DNA of 62,331 nt. Source: Candidatus Nitrosopolaris wilkensis (lineage in GTDB: Archaea > Thermoproteota > Nitrososphaeria > Nitrososphaerales > Nitrososphaeraceae). The DNA lies in NCBI GenBank assembly GCA_003176995.1, contig QHBN01000043.1, positions 1 to 62,331 of the forward strand. Direction: 5' to 3'. Below the pieces are notes generated by a model. That model did not search any database. It worked only from the letters and a program-made list of their open reading frames with translations, and was not told where the DNA came from. Positions 9,972-19,066 of the stretch are shown in pieces. Position 1 is the stretch's first letter. Every line of letters begins with the position of its first letter. Position numbers and translations under genes: made by a program.

Positions 9972-10290
9972 ACGGAGGCAGCCTGCCAGTACCACCAGAG
10001 GCACAAGGCCCCTTCTCAAGCCCTACAAGATCCACCACGTAGACGTGTTAGCATGGCTACCCCGCCTTAGGGTTGCTCCCTCCCGGACCTCACCCATTTC
10101 GACGATTCACAGTCAAAACTACGCCTTCGCGTGGTGCGCTGCTCATAACCATCCGACACGGCATGATTTCATTTCAGCATGGCAAGCAGGTACCTCACAC
10201 CTCTGGATTTACCCAGCAGTTACTGATCCCAGCATAAAGCCGATTTCTGATGTGGGGTACGGCTAACACCCCGATCCTCCCTGCCTCCGT
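9972..10290 (-). ncRNA. ffs: Signal recognition particle RNA (archaeal 7S)
   Basis: On the minus strand the region carries the conserved SRP helix 8 core: GGTCCGGGAGGGAGCAACC followed by GCGGGGTAGCCATGC (plus coordinates about 10058-10098). The ends pair perfectly: ACGGAGGCAG at 10290-10281 with CTGCCTCCGT at 9981-9972, giving the closing helix of the Alu/5' domain. The total of 319 nt equals the usual archaeal 7S length. A TATA box lies 21-30 bases upstream. The RNA forms the scaffold for SRP19 and SRP54 in co-translational membrane targeting. A plus-strand ORF across it is an artefact of its GC-rich sequence. Confidence 0.93.
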
Positions 10291-10310
10291 AAATATCATA
10301 GTTATGGCTC

Positions 10311-10320
10311 ATTATATTTG
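10311..10320 (-). promoter_or_regulatory. TATA box of the SRP RNA gene
   Basis: Minus-strand CAAATATAAT lies 21-30 bases upstream of the predicted 5' end at 10290, in the classic archaeal TBP-site position. The agreement also supports the RNA's 5' boundary. Confidence 0.6.
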
Positions 10321-10394
10321 CTTACCCGAACGCAAATGATTAAGAAGTAATGTGCCGATAGTGGCGACGTACTTGCCGAGCCAATGAATTTGAT

Positions 10395-11348
10395 TTACGT
10401 GCTCTTTGCTAGGACTTGAAGGGTCTTGCAAACAGAACAAATACTGCCGGTAGAATTCCGTCCGCAAGCCAAGCATTCTTTAGAGTGAGATAACGATCTC
10501 ATAGACGAAGTCTTCAACATCTTCGAGATTTTTGTCATCGAGTTGTAAGCGTTGTACTTTATCCCTGCGTGTCCTGTTTCAAGCTTATTGAGAAATTCAC
10601 GAAGCTCGGTTCTGATGCTTTCATGCATATACGGACATTCTTCGGACTGAAAAGGGATGTCTCTGAGTACAGCATAGAATACAATTTCGTGCTCGTAAAT
10701 CTCTACAAATGGTTTTACCTTTCTGAGACCATTTGGTCCATATTGAACTGGTTCTGGATACATCCAACAGATTCTCTCAGTGTCTCCTGATAGAAGGTTA
10801 ATCATGAAAGTTTGTAGATGGTCATCAAGGTTGTGTCCAGTCGCAACGACATTCGCACCTACCGATTCTGCCATTATGTCTATTGCTCTCCTACGGAAGG
10901 TGCCACACATAGAACAGGAAGTCATTTTTTCAGACGGCCTCTCCTGCATTGCTTGGTCCATGCCCAACCCAAAAAGATCCTTATAGCTTGAAATGTTCGT
11001 TTCCACTTTGATCTGGGAGCAAAAATCTTTTACAATTTGTAATGATTCATCTCGGTAACCGTGTATACCTTCGTCAATCGTGATAGCGACCAACTTTGTG
11101 CGGTCATGTTCTTCAAAGAATTTCTTTAACACGTATAGAAGGGCCAAACTGTCTTTGCCGCCAGAAACACCAACTGCAACCTTATCGCTATGACTAAGCA
11201 TTGAAAATTTCTGCATAGTCTTGGCAGTTTTTTGCTCAATAGAAAGTAAAAAGCATTTTTTGCATAGGTATTCCCCAGAGTATACCCTATGATATACAGT
11301 TAATCCATTGTTACATTTAGTGCAAGTTTTCCTTGGCAGGAATAGCAG
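10395..11348 (-). CDS. ttuA: TtuA/Ncs6-family tRNA 2-thiolation enzyme (start codon uncertain)
   Basis: An ATP-pyrophosphatase that adenylates tRNA uridine and inserts sulfur. From the internal Met at 11216, the PP-loop SGGKDS is at residues 18-23, followed by CSMCGTFRR, the GHNLDDHLQT motif, and a C-terminal zinc ribbon (CLACGRNS ... CSVCK). In the same frame upstream of that Met lies the usual N-terminal zinc ribbon (CTKC ... CKKC), so the protein must begin earlier. The frame opens after a TAG at 11351-11349, and no ATG, GTG or TTG precedes the first cysteine; a CTG at 11348 is the first possible start and gives 317 residues, the family length. A TATA-like CTTTTAAG near 11382 agrees with that start. 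Divergent from the Lrp gene. Confidence 0.75.
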   Translation of the reverse strand: MLFLPRKTCTKCNNGLTVYHRVYSGEYLCKKCFLLSIEQKTAKTMQKFSMLSHSDKVAVGVSGGKDSLALLYVLKKFFEEHDRTKLVAITIDEGIHGYRDESLQIVKDFCSQIKVETNISSYKDLFGLGMDQAMQERPSEKMTSCSMCGTFRRRAIDIMAESVGANVVATGHNLDDHLQTFMINLLSGDTERICWMYPEPVQYGPNGLRKVKPFVEIYEHEIVFYAVLRDIPFQSEECPYMHESIRTELREFLNKLETGHAGIKYNAYNSMTKISKMLKTSSMRSLSHSKECLACGRNSTGSICSVCKTLQVLAKST

Positions 11349-11472
11349 CTATGGAATCGAGGTTATTATTCCTTGGTCTTAAAAGTAGGAGAAAGGCGAG
11401 TTGTTATCCTGTATTTGGTAATCACAAGGGCTTTTAAATCCGTAGCAAAGGCATTTATGTCTCAACCTCGAC

Positions 11473-11988
11473 TTGACTATGTACATGCAATTCAACGAAG
11501 ACCTGTTAGATGAAATTAATCTCAAGATAATAGATATATTGAGCAGAGATTCATCAACGCCATTTGTTGAAATTGCCAGGAAGATCGGAATCTCTGACGC
11601 AACGGTACATCTGAGAGTCAGGAGGATGATAGCTGCTCGAATTATCGGCAAGTTTACACTTTCTGTAAATAATGGCCGTCTGGGCTATGACCACCTCGCA
11701 TTTTTGGGTATAAATGTTGAACCTGGTTTGGCTGAAGAGGTTGTTCGTGGATTATCGAATGTGGAAGCTGTGTTAGAAATTCATGAAATGCATGGTAGGT
11801 TTGATCTTATACTAAAGATTCGCTCTAAAGATTTGGAGGAGATGAGAGATATAGTTGTAAACAAGATACGTATTTTACCACATATTCTGGAAATAGAGCT
11901 AATGACTGTTTTAAAGTCGAGAAAAGAAGAACAAATGGTTCCTTTGAAAAGCGATATAGCAGAAAAAACAGAATCTGCAATCGCTTAG
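11473..11988 (+). CDS. Lrp/AsnC-family transcriptional regulator
   Basis: A 171-residue protein. Residues about 8-60 form the winged helix (LKIIDILSRDSSTPFVEIARKIGIS with ATVHLRVRRM as recognition helix), and residues about 65-145 the RAM/ligand-binding alpha-beta domain (LGINVEPG, EIHEMHGRFDLILKI). Lrp proteins form dimers to octamers that sense amino acids or related metabolites. The ORF opens at a TTG, but the ATGs at 11479 or 11485 are better starts. A TATA-like CTTTTAAAT lies near 11431. It is divergent from ttuA. Confidence 0.85.
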   Translation: MTMYMQFNEDLLDEINLKIIDILSRDSSTPFVEIARKIGISDATVHLRVRRMIAARIIGKFTLSVNNGRLGYDHLAFLGINVEPGLAEEVVRGLSNVEAVLEIHEMHGRFDLILKIRSKDLEEMRDIVVNKIRILPHILEIELMTVLKSRKEEQMVPLKSDIAEKTESAIA

Positions 11989-12025
11989 CCATTAGAACGT
12001 GATTACTTACTCACGATCAGCTCTG

Positions 12026-12259
12026 CTATTGTTTTTGTTTTTCCTTCTTCGAGGTTTGCCACCAGTCTAGATAATCATCATGCAATTGCCTTCGCTTATT
12101 GACAGACTCATTTTCTGCCTTATCGCGTAATTCATCAATCTTTTCTCGGGAAGCAAATATTCCACAACTCTTGCAAAGGAAATTTTTACTATTAGGGTCA
12201 AATTTCAAATCACCGCCACACTCAGGACAGAAGTTTGCCAAATGTATTCTAGGTGTCAA
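12026..12259 (-). CDS. Small zinc-ribbon protein
   Basis: A 77-residue protein. Residues 10-33 form a CPECGG ... CKSCGI zinc ribbon of the treble-clef/rubredoxin-knuckle kind; the rest is a charged helical tail with many Lys/Glu. Such short archaeal proteins are often transcription- or ribosome-associated, but no specific role can be assigned. It lies convergent to the Lrp gene and downstream of the aconitase-X operon on the same strand, separated by a hairpin element. Confidence 0.7.
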   Translation of the reverse strand: MTPRIHLANFCPECGGDLKFDPNSKNFLCKSCGIFASREKIDELRDKAENESVNKRRQLHDDYLDWWQTSKKEKQKQ

Positions 12260-12387
12260 GATCCTAATAAAAGCATTATGCGGGAAGACGGATTATAGCA
12301 TTAAAGATATCATAAGAAAGGACTCCTGCTCTTGATTCAATTTTGCATGCATGCATATTATCATTTTCTTATTGCCGGAACGTTCAA

Positions 12388-12460
12388 CCTGGTGCATGGA
12401 CTTAGATCGTCATTCCACCATTAAAGTGGTCAGTTCGCCCGTCATTTGCCATGCACCAGG
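12388..12460. repeat. 73-nt hairpin element with perfect 12-bp terminal stem
   Basis: CCTGGTGCATGG at 12388-12399 is the exact reverse complement of CCATGCACCAGG at 12449-12460, and inside lies a smaller stem (CCAC/GTGG). It sits 26 bases past the stop of the aconitase-X small subunit. It may be a 3' UTR structure, a small RNA or an operator; orientation is unknown. It does not fit a tRNA. Confidence 0.6.
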
Positions 12461-12485
12461 ATAAGAATTTCAGATACGCAAGAAA

Positions 12486-12905
12486 TTAAAATGTTCGGTT
12501 TGTTACACACACTGTTTTACTATCCGCATCAACCTTTACTTCCATTCCAGATCTCATAGAGAAAGAAGACCCGTTATCAAGCGTATCCACAAGTGGTATA
12601 TTTGAAATCGCGCACCCTGAGGCGGTGGTTATGTCTGCCTTGTTAGTGCTTATTATCGCAGCCGGCGCCACGCCGTTTACTTTCAACGAGTATATAGCAT
12701 ATGCTCCCACACTACTTCCGATAGCCCCAGGAAAAACTAATACTGCACCTTTAACAGAGCTCCCAGACAATTGATGATGTGGGTCTTCTATGATGCCCTT
12801 CTCTGTGTCTATCATCGAAAGAAAATTAATTCGTTCTTCTGTAAGAAGTGCGTTTCCGATTCCATACCCCCCTACAATTTTTCTGCACTTGAAGCACGTG
12901 TTCAA
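12486..12905 (-). CDS. Aconitase X swivel (small) subunit: phosphomevalonate dehydratase small subunit
   Basis: A 139-residue DUF126-family swivel domain. Visible landmarks are GYGIGNALLTEE near the N-terminus, LVFPGAIGSSVGAYAIY in the middle and a closing beta segment. In Archaea the heterodimer dehydrates (R)-5-phosphomevalonate to trans-anhydromevalonate 5-phosphate, the entry to the archaeal mevalonate route for isoprenoid lipids. Its ATG overlaps the stop of the large subunit (ATGA, 4 bases), which indicates translational coupling. The other enzymes of this branch are not in the window. Confidence 0.85.
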   Translation of the reverse strand: MNTCFKCRKIVGGYGIGNALLTEERINFLSMIDTEKGIIEDPHHQLSGSSVKGAVLVFPGAIGSSVGAYAIYSLKVNGVAPAAIISTNKADITTASGCAISNIPLVDTLDNGSSFSMRSGMEVKVDADSKTVCVTNRTF

Positions 12906-14065
12906 TTGTAGTCAGCGCACTCCTTCATAATTGTCTTCAAGTCTTTCAGACATACTCCTACTCTGTTTGAATGATTTAGATAATACGCGGCCTTAACACT
13001 GTTTGTAATTACCGAATCAAAGTCAGCCCGCGTGATTAGGGGCGTAAGACATGTGCACGAGTCGCACATGAACTCTCCACCAGCATGTTCAATTCGATCG
13101 ATTAAACCGAGGTGTTTCGCTTGATTATGAATTGCTCTTGCACAGAAAATTATACAACGTTTCGTCAGCCTTTTTCCTTCAATCAGAGCTGCCAATAAAT
13201 GTAGCTCATTCAATCCAAGCTGAGGACTGCCCAGAGCGATTAAGTCACCATCTTCCGCTGTATTGAGCTCATCTTTAATTGTGGTTACTTCTTCCTTACC
13301 ACACGAGATAATTTCTTGTTTCGCGCCCTCTTCTTTGGTGAACATTCCGCAAGAGCCCGAGGTTCCAATCGCCGCTGAGAGAGCTTTTGCTTTTATCGTG
13401 TCAAGTTTTTCTTCGCCTGCGTTAATGCCAATACAATTATCCCTCACAGTATTACCCGCGAAGTAACCTAGTAAGCCATAATCTAATTCTGTAGCGAGTT
13501 CATAATCAGGTTTGACGGTCACTTTGGCACGTCTGAACTTGTCCATCAGAAGGTTGGAATACGGAGATTTCCCCGTGATTGAACTTGCAAGCGCACTAAG
13601 GGCGCTCTCCCTATTAGTTAGCAGCCCTAGAATTGAATTCGAAAATACTGCTGCATTGCTTTCAGCGAAGCTCACAGCGCTACCTTTTTCAGGAATATCA
13701 AAAATCTCGTACGGAACACATGTAAACGAAGTAGTTGTACCCAACATATGGTAGGACCTGACTATGCTCATCTGTTTTTGGGTAAAATTCTCGGAGAGAT
13801 TTACAGTTTTATTTTGGTCAAAGCCCATCGGATTTATTGTCGTTCTTATCGCGACCCGGGCACTTTTACTAAACTCTTCCAAGAAATCCACGCCGCTATC
13901 GCCGATAGTATTGTAGTTGACTCCCGATATGTGCGCCCATTTTACGGGGATCAGCCGTTCTGCTTCGGTAGCTTCACCTATTGCAAGTAAGATTCTATAC
14001 GCAACCGCCAGCGATTCGCCGCGTTCGCCCCTTAGCATATTTTCTTCCTCCCCGGTGAGCTGCAT
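12902..14065 (-). CDS. Aconitase X catalytic (large) subunit: phosphomevalonate dehydratase large subunit
   Basis: A 387-residue aconitase-X (DUF521) protein binding a [4Fe-4S] cluster. The N-terminus (LTGEEENMLRGERGESLAVAYRIL) is typical. Later landmarks include GTTTSFTCVPYE, the NCIGINAG segment, IGTSGSCGMF and the late CDSCTCLTP cysteines, several of which should bind the cluster or substrate. First gene of a two-gene operon with the swivel subunit. Length agrees with archaeal enzymes (about 390). Bacterial relatives act on cis-3-hydroxyproline, but the split subunits in an archaeon favour the mevalonate role. Confidence 0.85.
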   Translation of the reverse strand: MQLTGEEENMLRGERGESLAVAYRILLAIGEATEAERLIPVKWAHISGVNYNTIGDSGVDFLEEFSKSARVAIRTTINPMGFDQNKTVNLSENFTQKQMSIVRSYHMLGTTTSFTCVPYEIFDIPEKGSAVSFAESNAAVFSNSILGLLTNRESALSALASSITGKSPYSNLLMDKFRRAKVTVKPDYELATELDYGLLGYFAGNTVRDNCIGINAGEEKLDTIKAKALSAAIGTSGSCGMFTKEEGAKQEIISCGKEEVTTIKDELNTAEDGDLIALGSPQLGLNELHLLAALIEGKRLTKRCIIFCARAIHNQAKHLGLIDRIEHAGGEFMCDSCTCLTPLITRADFDSVITNSVKAAYYLNHSNRVGVCLKDLKTIMKECADYN

Positions 14066-14307
14066 TCCATAAAATTGAATTGTGAGGCGTAATAATTATT
14101 TTCCCGGCCTCAAGTCGAATTTACCGATATTAAATGCGATTCCAAGTTCCGCTGAAGACCTCAGGAGCATTCCTCTTTTCGCTCACATAAAATCGAGCTT
14201 TTTCCACCTTCAACTCATTACTACCACGCATACTGCTTCTACGATAGGGTAACAAGCACACAAATAAACCCGTGGAGTTAATCATATAACAGGTATTAAG
14301 ACCGAAG

Positions 14308-16449
14308 ATGACGATGGAAGATCCAAGGATAAATAACCTGTTAGACTTGCTTGGACACTCTTCGCTCTATCCCCCACAGCAACAAGCCGTCTCACATGGT
14401 CTCCTAGAAGGCAAAAACTTGCTGGTCACAACTCCTACTGCAAGCGGCAAGACCCTAATCGCAATAATGGCAGCAATAAAAGCAATTGAGAAAGGAATGA
14501 AGGTTTTTTATCTTACCCCTTTACGGGCCCTAGCTAAGGAAAAGTATCATGATATTCGTGTGCTCGAACGTTTGAACATCTTGGATAGAAAAATCCGTAT
14601 CAAAGTTGCTTCCAGTGACTATAACTCAACTGCACGGGAACTAGAAGAAGCAGATGTTCTAGTTTTAACAAACGAGAAAATGGACTCTCTAATCCGACAT
14701 GAGAGTAGCTGGATTTCCGATGTCGGACTCTTTGTAGCGGATGAAGTTCATTTGATTGGCGATCGGGAACGCGGGCCGACACTTGAAATGATATTAGCAA
14801 TCATCAGAAAAGTGCATCCACATGCACAGATTCTAGCATTAAGTGCGACAGTTTCAAACTCTGCAGATATCGCTGAGTGGTTGAATTGTGATCTAGTAGA
14901 AACTAACTGGAGACCAACAAAATTGTTTGAGGGCGTCTATGAAAATGGGACTATACTCATGAATGATGGTAGCCGTGTCAAAATTCACAGCTATTCCAAT
15001 GCTGCAATAGATGTTGCCATAGACTCCATTGATAATGGTGGACAGGCTTTAATTTTCGCCGGGACTCGTAAACGTGCATGTTCGCTTGCAGCTAAAGCTG
15101 CCGAAGGAGTTCTTAGACGACTTGATAGAACCCAGAAAGAGAAGGCTGACACAGCATCGCTGCAAATAAGAACCAAAGGTGAAGACCTCGAGCTCACGAG
15201 TAATCTCTCGACGCTTGTATCCAAAGGTGTAGCTTTCCATCATGCGGGTTTAGGAGCATCCAGCAGAGAAATTGTGGAAGAAGCATTCAAGACAGGTGTA
15301 ATTAGACTTCTAGTCGCCACTCCGACGTTGGCGGCAGGGGTAAACCTTCCTGCAAGAAGAGTGGTTCTCTCAAGTATTCTACGATATAATGCCGATTATG
15401 GCGCAAATATGCCAATTAGTGTTTTAGAATACAAACAACTGTGTGGCCGAGCAGGCAGACCGAAGTACGACACCTTTGGAGAAGCAATAATTATAGCTGA
15501 ATCTGGAGTAAGTTCAACAGATCTTTATGAACACTACATTCTTGGTGAACCAGAGCCAGTACGCTCGCAGTTAATAAATGATAGGGCATTGAGGATACAT
15601 GTTCTCAGTATTATTTCCACAATCCCTGGAATGAAGCAGTGCGAGATATATGATTTGTTTGGGACTACTTTGTGTGCTCAACATTATAAAAGCGCAGTTA
15701 TAACTTTGAAAATCGATACTGCTTTACGTTATCTTGAAGATGAGAATCTTATCAAATCGAAAAATGAGAGATACATACCTACTAATTTTGGAAGACGATC
15801 ATCATTACTTTATATTGACCCTCTCACCGCTGTAGAGTTCAAAAGAGCAATCGAATCAGCGGGGCGATTCAATGCAAATCCAAATGATGGTGTTATTAAT
15901 CATACACTTGGCTTTCTGCATCTGATCACAAGTTGTGCTGACTTCTATCCCAAATTTTCTATGCGAAGGAAAGACTTAGAATTAACTGCAATCATTGACG
16001 AACATCGTAACGAATTGTTCTATCAAATTAGCGAATTTGAATGCTCTAGGAGTCTATTGGCATTACATGAGTGGATCCACGAAACTAGCGATAGGAACTT
16101 GAGTGATAGACTCTCAGTTGAACCTGGCGACATGCATAGAATGGTCGAGATCGCTGACTGGCTGGCTCATTCGTTATATGAGGTTGCAAAATTACTTAAG
16201 CGCGGAGATTTGTTAAGAGAACTACATGATCTTCAGATTCGGATAAGGTACGGTATAAGAGAAGAACTTATTCCGCTTGTCCGGCTAAAGGAGATTGGAA
16301 GGGCAAGGGCTCGAGCATTATTTGATGCAGGTCTTGTTGACGCCAGGAAAGTTACTGAAACACCCGAGGCAAAACTATCTGCCATTCCAAAAATCGGTCC
16401 AACTTTGGCAAAAAGATTAAAAGAACAGATAAAGAAGGAACGATATTAG
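14308..16449 (+). CDS. hel308: Hel308/Hjm family superfamily-2 DNA helicase
   Basis: A 713-residue 3'-5' DNA helicase that unwinds lagging-strand structures at stalled forks. Motifs: Q-motif region YPPQQQAV (21-28), Walker A PTASGKT (43-49), DEVH box near residue 145, SAT motif III (LSATVS), motif VI QLCGRAGRP near 377-386, then winged-helix and ratchet domains, and a C-terminal helix-hairpin-helix (AIPKIGPTLAKRLKEQ). Length matches archaeal Hel308 (about 700-720). Two Met codons begin the ORF; a TATA-like element lies upstream. Divergent from the aconitase-X operon. Confidence 0.92.
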   Translation: MTMEDPRINNLLDLLGHSSLYPPQQQAVSHGLLEGKNLLVTTPTASGKTLIAIMAAIKAIEKGMKVFYLTPLRALAKEKYHDIRVLERLNILDRKIRIKVASSDYNSTARELEEADVLVLTNEKMDSLIRHESSWISDVGLFVADEVHLIGDRERGPTLEMILAIIRKVHPHAQILALSATVSNSADIAEWLNCDLVETNWRPTKLFEGVYENGTILMNDGSRVKIHSYSNAAIDVAIDSIDNGGQALIFAGTRKRACSLAAKAAEGVLRRLDRTQKEKADTASLQIRTKGEDLELTSNLSTLVSKGVAFHHAGLGASSREIVEEAFKTGVIRLLVATPTLAAGVNLPARRVVLSSILRYNADYGANMPISVLEYKQLCGRAGRPKYDTFGEAIIIAESGVSSTDLYEHYILGEPEPVRSQLINDRALRIHVLSIISTIPGMKQCEIYDLFGTTLCAQHYKSAVITLKIDTALRYLEDENLIKSKNERYIPTNFGRRSSLLYIDPLTAVEFKRAIESAGRFNANPNDGVINHTLGFLHLITSCADFYPKFSMRRKDLELTAIIDEHRNELFYQISEFECSRSLLALHEWIHETSDRNLSDRLSVEPGDMHRMVEIADWLAHSLYEVAKLLKRGDLLRELHDLQIRIRYGIREELIPLVRLKEIGRARARALFDAGLVDARKVTETPEAKLSAIPKIGPTLAKRLKEQIKKERY

Positions 16450-16534
16450 AACGATGTTTGGGTACGAGACCGAATTCTTTGGCTTGGTTTCATCCGTAGT
16501 TATTGTAATTTTATAAGCCACCATATCTACGGAA

Positions 16535-17572
16535 TTGATAACAGTAATGCTAGAACTGTCCTTTTGGAACTATATCCTCTTATATGGAACAATAGTTTCT
16601 GCCGCTTCCTTTCTAATCATACTATTGCTGACGCCTAAAGTAATCAAATTGCTCATAGCGAAAGGAAGTGTAGTTCAAGATTATCATAAACCTGAAAGGC
16701 CTAACATTCCAAGACCGGCCGGCCCAATCTTGATCATAGGAATAGCGGTTGCCGAGATTATTCTTTACTTACTTACTCGAAACATACAGGTCCTCGCGAT
16801 TCTATTAACTACAATAATTGCATTTATTGTAGGATCGATCGACGATAAAAAGGTTATGCCAGGGTGGTATAAGCCTGTAGCACTTATTCCTGCTGCCATT
16901 CCGTTGATTGTTTTAGGGGCTCATGGAACTCATCTAAATCTCGTATTTGGGGACACATCAATTCCACTTCTATACATTCCCCTAATACTAATCATAATTC
17001 CGGTTGCCGGTAATACCATTAATTCAATTGATGTCTTAAATGGGGTGGCTATTGAGGCAGTGATCGTTGCAATGATACCACTCTTAGTTTCTATAGCTGT
17101 CTTCGGCAACAACGTAGTCTTTATTGCTGGACTTCCGCTGTTTTTTGGAATGATTGCATTTTACAAGTATCATAAGTTTCCAAGCAAAATATTTCCAGGA
17201 GATTCAGGCACTTTGTTGATCGGAGCTATGTACGGTGCGCTAGCAATTGCTGGGAGATCCGAGATGATAGGTGTCATTGCCTTGCTGCCATCAGTGATGA
17301 ATTCATTTTTGTTTCTTGATAGCGTCAAGAAAATTGTTGAGCATAGACAAATTAAGTCTCGACCTACAGTCTTGATGGAGGATTTTAAGTTAATGGCCTC
17401 TAAAGAGAAGAACGCACCTACAACGCTCTTGAGATTAATCTTGGCAGACGGTCCTCTGTCGGAAAAAGAGATTGCCAAAAAAATACTCAAATTGGCTATA
17501 TATAGCTCTATACTAGCACTCGCGACCGTTGTTATACAGTACTATTTTCTCTCAGGCTTTTTCTCCAAATGA
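16535..17572 (+). CDS. GT4-family polyprenyl-phosphate sugar-1-phosphate transferase (MraY/WecA/Alg7-like)
   Basis: A 345-residue multi-spanning membrane enzyme with about ten hydrophobic segments. Family motifs: PNIPRPAGP after the first helix, GSIDDKKVMPGW (active-site Asp pair), NTINSIDVLNG, FPGDSGTLLIGA. These enzymes load a sugar 1-phosphate, usually GlcNAc-1-P from UDP-GlcNAc, onto dolichol phosphate, starting N-glycan assembly in Archaea. The ORF begins at TTG 16535; ATG 16547 is an alternative. A TATA-like TTTTATAAG about 24 bases upstream suits either. It follows hel308 with an 85-base gap. Confidence 0.85.
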   Translation: MITVMLELSFWNYILLYGTIVSAASFLIILLLTPKVIKLLIAKGSVVQDYHKPERPNIPRPAGPILIIGIAVAEIILYLLTRNIQVLAILLTTIIAFIVGSIDDKKVMPGWYKPVALIPAAIPLIVLGAHGTHLNLVFGDTSIPLLYIPLILIIIPVAGNTINSIDVLNGVAIEAVIVAMIPLLVSIAVFGNNVVFIAGLPLFFGMIAFYKYHKFPSKIFPGDSGTLLIGAMYGALAIAGRSEMIGVIALLPSVMNSFLFLDSVKKIVEHRQIKSRPTVLMEDFKLMASKEKNAPTTLLRLILADGPLSEKEIAKKILKLAIYSSILALATVVIQYYFLSGFFSK

Positions 17573-17843
17573 GGTTCATGAGTCTCATACTATTTACTAT
17601 GATAATAGATACTGCGGGTTTCCGAGCTCTCGATAAATGTTTGCCACTTTTTATGTAATGTTCTTCTTTAGGGCTAATTCAGCTAACAGCCTAACGGTAT
17701 CTGTAGGTACAACATCAATCGCAAATGTGATAATAACTATCTTGACATTGGTACTAACCCCGTTTAAAGAGAACCCAGTATTAAAGATACGATTGTGACT
17801 GCAAACTGCAAACAATACGTATTTGGTAGAGTACTTGGTTTTG

Positions 17844-18071
17844 CTATTCCTTATCAGCTCTGTAGATCTGTACAATGTTTGAAAAACCTCGGTTTTCAAG
17901 AAATGACCAGGTTTTTCCACAAATTGTACAGTTAATATTTCCCCCTTTGAAAGAAAATTGGAGCTCATAATGACTGCAGCGTATCTGATGTTCACGTTTG
18001 AGAGCCTCCATTTGTCTGAGAGTGTCAATATGCCTGGTAGAGTTTTCAGTCACTAGAACAGATGTACCCAA
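17844..18071 (-). CDS. Small hypothetical protein with Cys/His cluster
   Basis: A 75-residue candidate. Its middle holds CSHYELQFSF then INCTICGKTW, a C-x-H ... C-x-x-C arrangement that could bind zinc. The rest is charged and helical. The start is the first Met. It has no recognisable family or operon partner; the coding call rests on the metal-site pattern. Confidence 0.45.
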   Translation of the reverse strand: MGTSVLVTENSTRHIDTLRQMEALKREHQIRCSHYELQFSFKGGNINCTICGKTWSFLENRGFSNIVQIYRADKE

Positions 18072-18507
18072 GAGAGTAAAAATTCTTTGTGGATAATGCT
18101 AACTTCTATTCTAGTATTAATACCTCTCGTCTCATAATATTTACATTTATGATTGTAGACGCGCTATCGATAGACAATGCGCTTGATTTTACTCGACTCT
18201 TTCAGCCTCCAACTCTTGCCCTAGACATCTCATGATTCGCTAAATTCTTTCTACTACGTTATCTTATTATATAATATAGAAAATTATACAGACGATCGGT
18301 TTATCAAACATGAGCTGCGTTCAACATTTTAGGATATTAAGATGGACAGCCATTATCGGCCGTACACAGAAAGTAAGTGTTAGCCATAAAAGTTTTCGAC
18401 CTTTTTTCTCAAATCAACAAAATGTATTCCCTTCTGTGATTAGACAGATTTCCGACATGATAAATGATCATGAGCCAAAGCAATATAATTTGAGCGGAGC
18501 ATAAAAG
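18072..18507. other. Intergenic divergent promoter region
   Basis: AT-rich region between a minus-strand small gene and the plus-strand winged-helix protein, with TATA-like stretches around 18260-18290. An ORF ending four bases before the next ATG is present but has no protein-like features that I trust. Confidence 0.35.
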
Positions 18508-19059
18508 ATGCTTAATAATACTCCTAACACTGAGAGTAGTACTAACGTGAATGTCTCGATAACTGTCGGAGAGGTAAAGGTACAGTTTAACGGTTCTCCT
18601 GATTTGGTCTTGACCTCTGTCATTAACTTCATGACAAAACAAGTTCCCGCGATCGATTTGGCTAGGAAAATTTCATTAAGTTATGCAGTTACGGAGCTTA
18701 TTGATTTATTTTCGAACTTTATCAAAATAACCCCAGAAGGTCCGCGAGTAATCCTAGAGCATGAAGAGTTTGGGATGAAAAAATTGTCGGACAAAGAGAA
18801 TGTTGCGCTGCACTTGGTAGCAGCAAAAATTGCGAAGGATCTTGGCAAGGTGTCTAGTGATGCAAGGCAATTGTCTGAAATTCAATTCGTAACGACGTTG
18901 AACCCAAAGTCTGTCAGCTCAAGGCTCTCGGAATTGGTTAAGGCAGGACACGTGCTAAGGGATAGCACAGCAGATGGAAATGAATCTTCCACCTATAAAA
19001 TTACTACTTCTGGTATTCACTGGTTGAACTCAATGCTCGCTAAAAGGGTAAAAGGATAG
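18508..19059 (+). CDS. Winged-helix protein with beta-rich N-terminal domain (paired with the convergent gene)
   Basis: A 183-residue protein. Residues about 10-45 read VNVSITVGEVKVQFNG then PDLVLTSVINFM, a beta-hairpin plus helix. Residues 95-183 look like a winged helix: LSDKENVALHLVAAK, a recognition-helix-like NPKSVSSRLSELVKAGHVLRD and a wing ending in YKITTSGIHWLN. It resembles MarR/ArsR-type regulators in fold only. The facing gene 19067-19585 appears to share the layout. I infer a DNA-binding regulator; target unknown. It lies upstream of nurA-herA. Confidence 0.65.
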   Translation: MLNNTPNTESSTNVNVSITVGEVKVQFNGSPDLVLTSVINFMTKQVPAIDLARKISLSYAVTELIDLFSNFIKITPEGPRVILEHEEFGMKKLSDKENVALHLVAAKIAKDLGKVSSDARQLSEIQFVTTLNPKSVSSRLSELVKAGHVLRDSTADGNESSTYKITTSGIHWLNSMLAKRVKG

Positions 19060-19066
19060 ACGAATC

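Noticed and set aside
9934-10266. 110-aa plus-strand ORF
   Set aside because: It runs antisense through the SRP RNA core and owes its openness to the RNA's GC-rich sequence.
17651-18028. 125-aa minus ORF
   Set aside because: Overlaps the 75-aa frame, which has a Cys/His metal-site pattern; the longer frame has no comparable feature.
18310-18504. 64-aa ORF just before the winged-helix gene
   Set aside because: No domain, no promoter at the right distance; likely chance.
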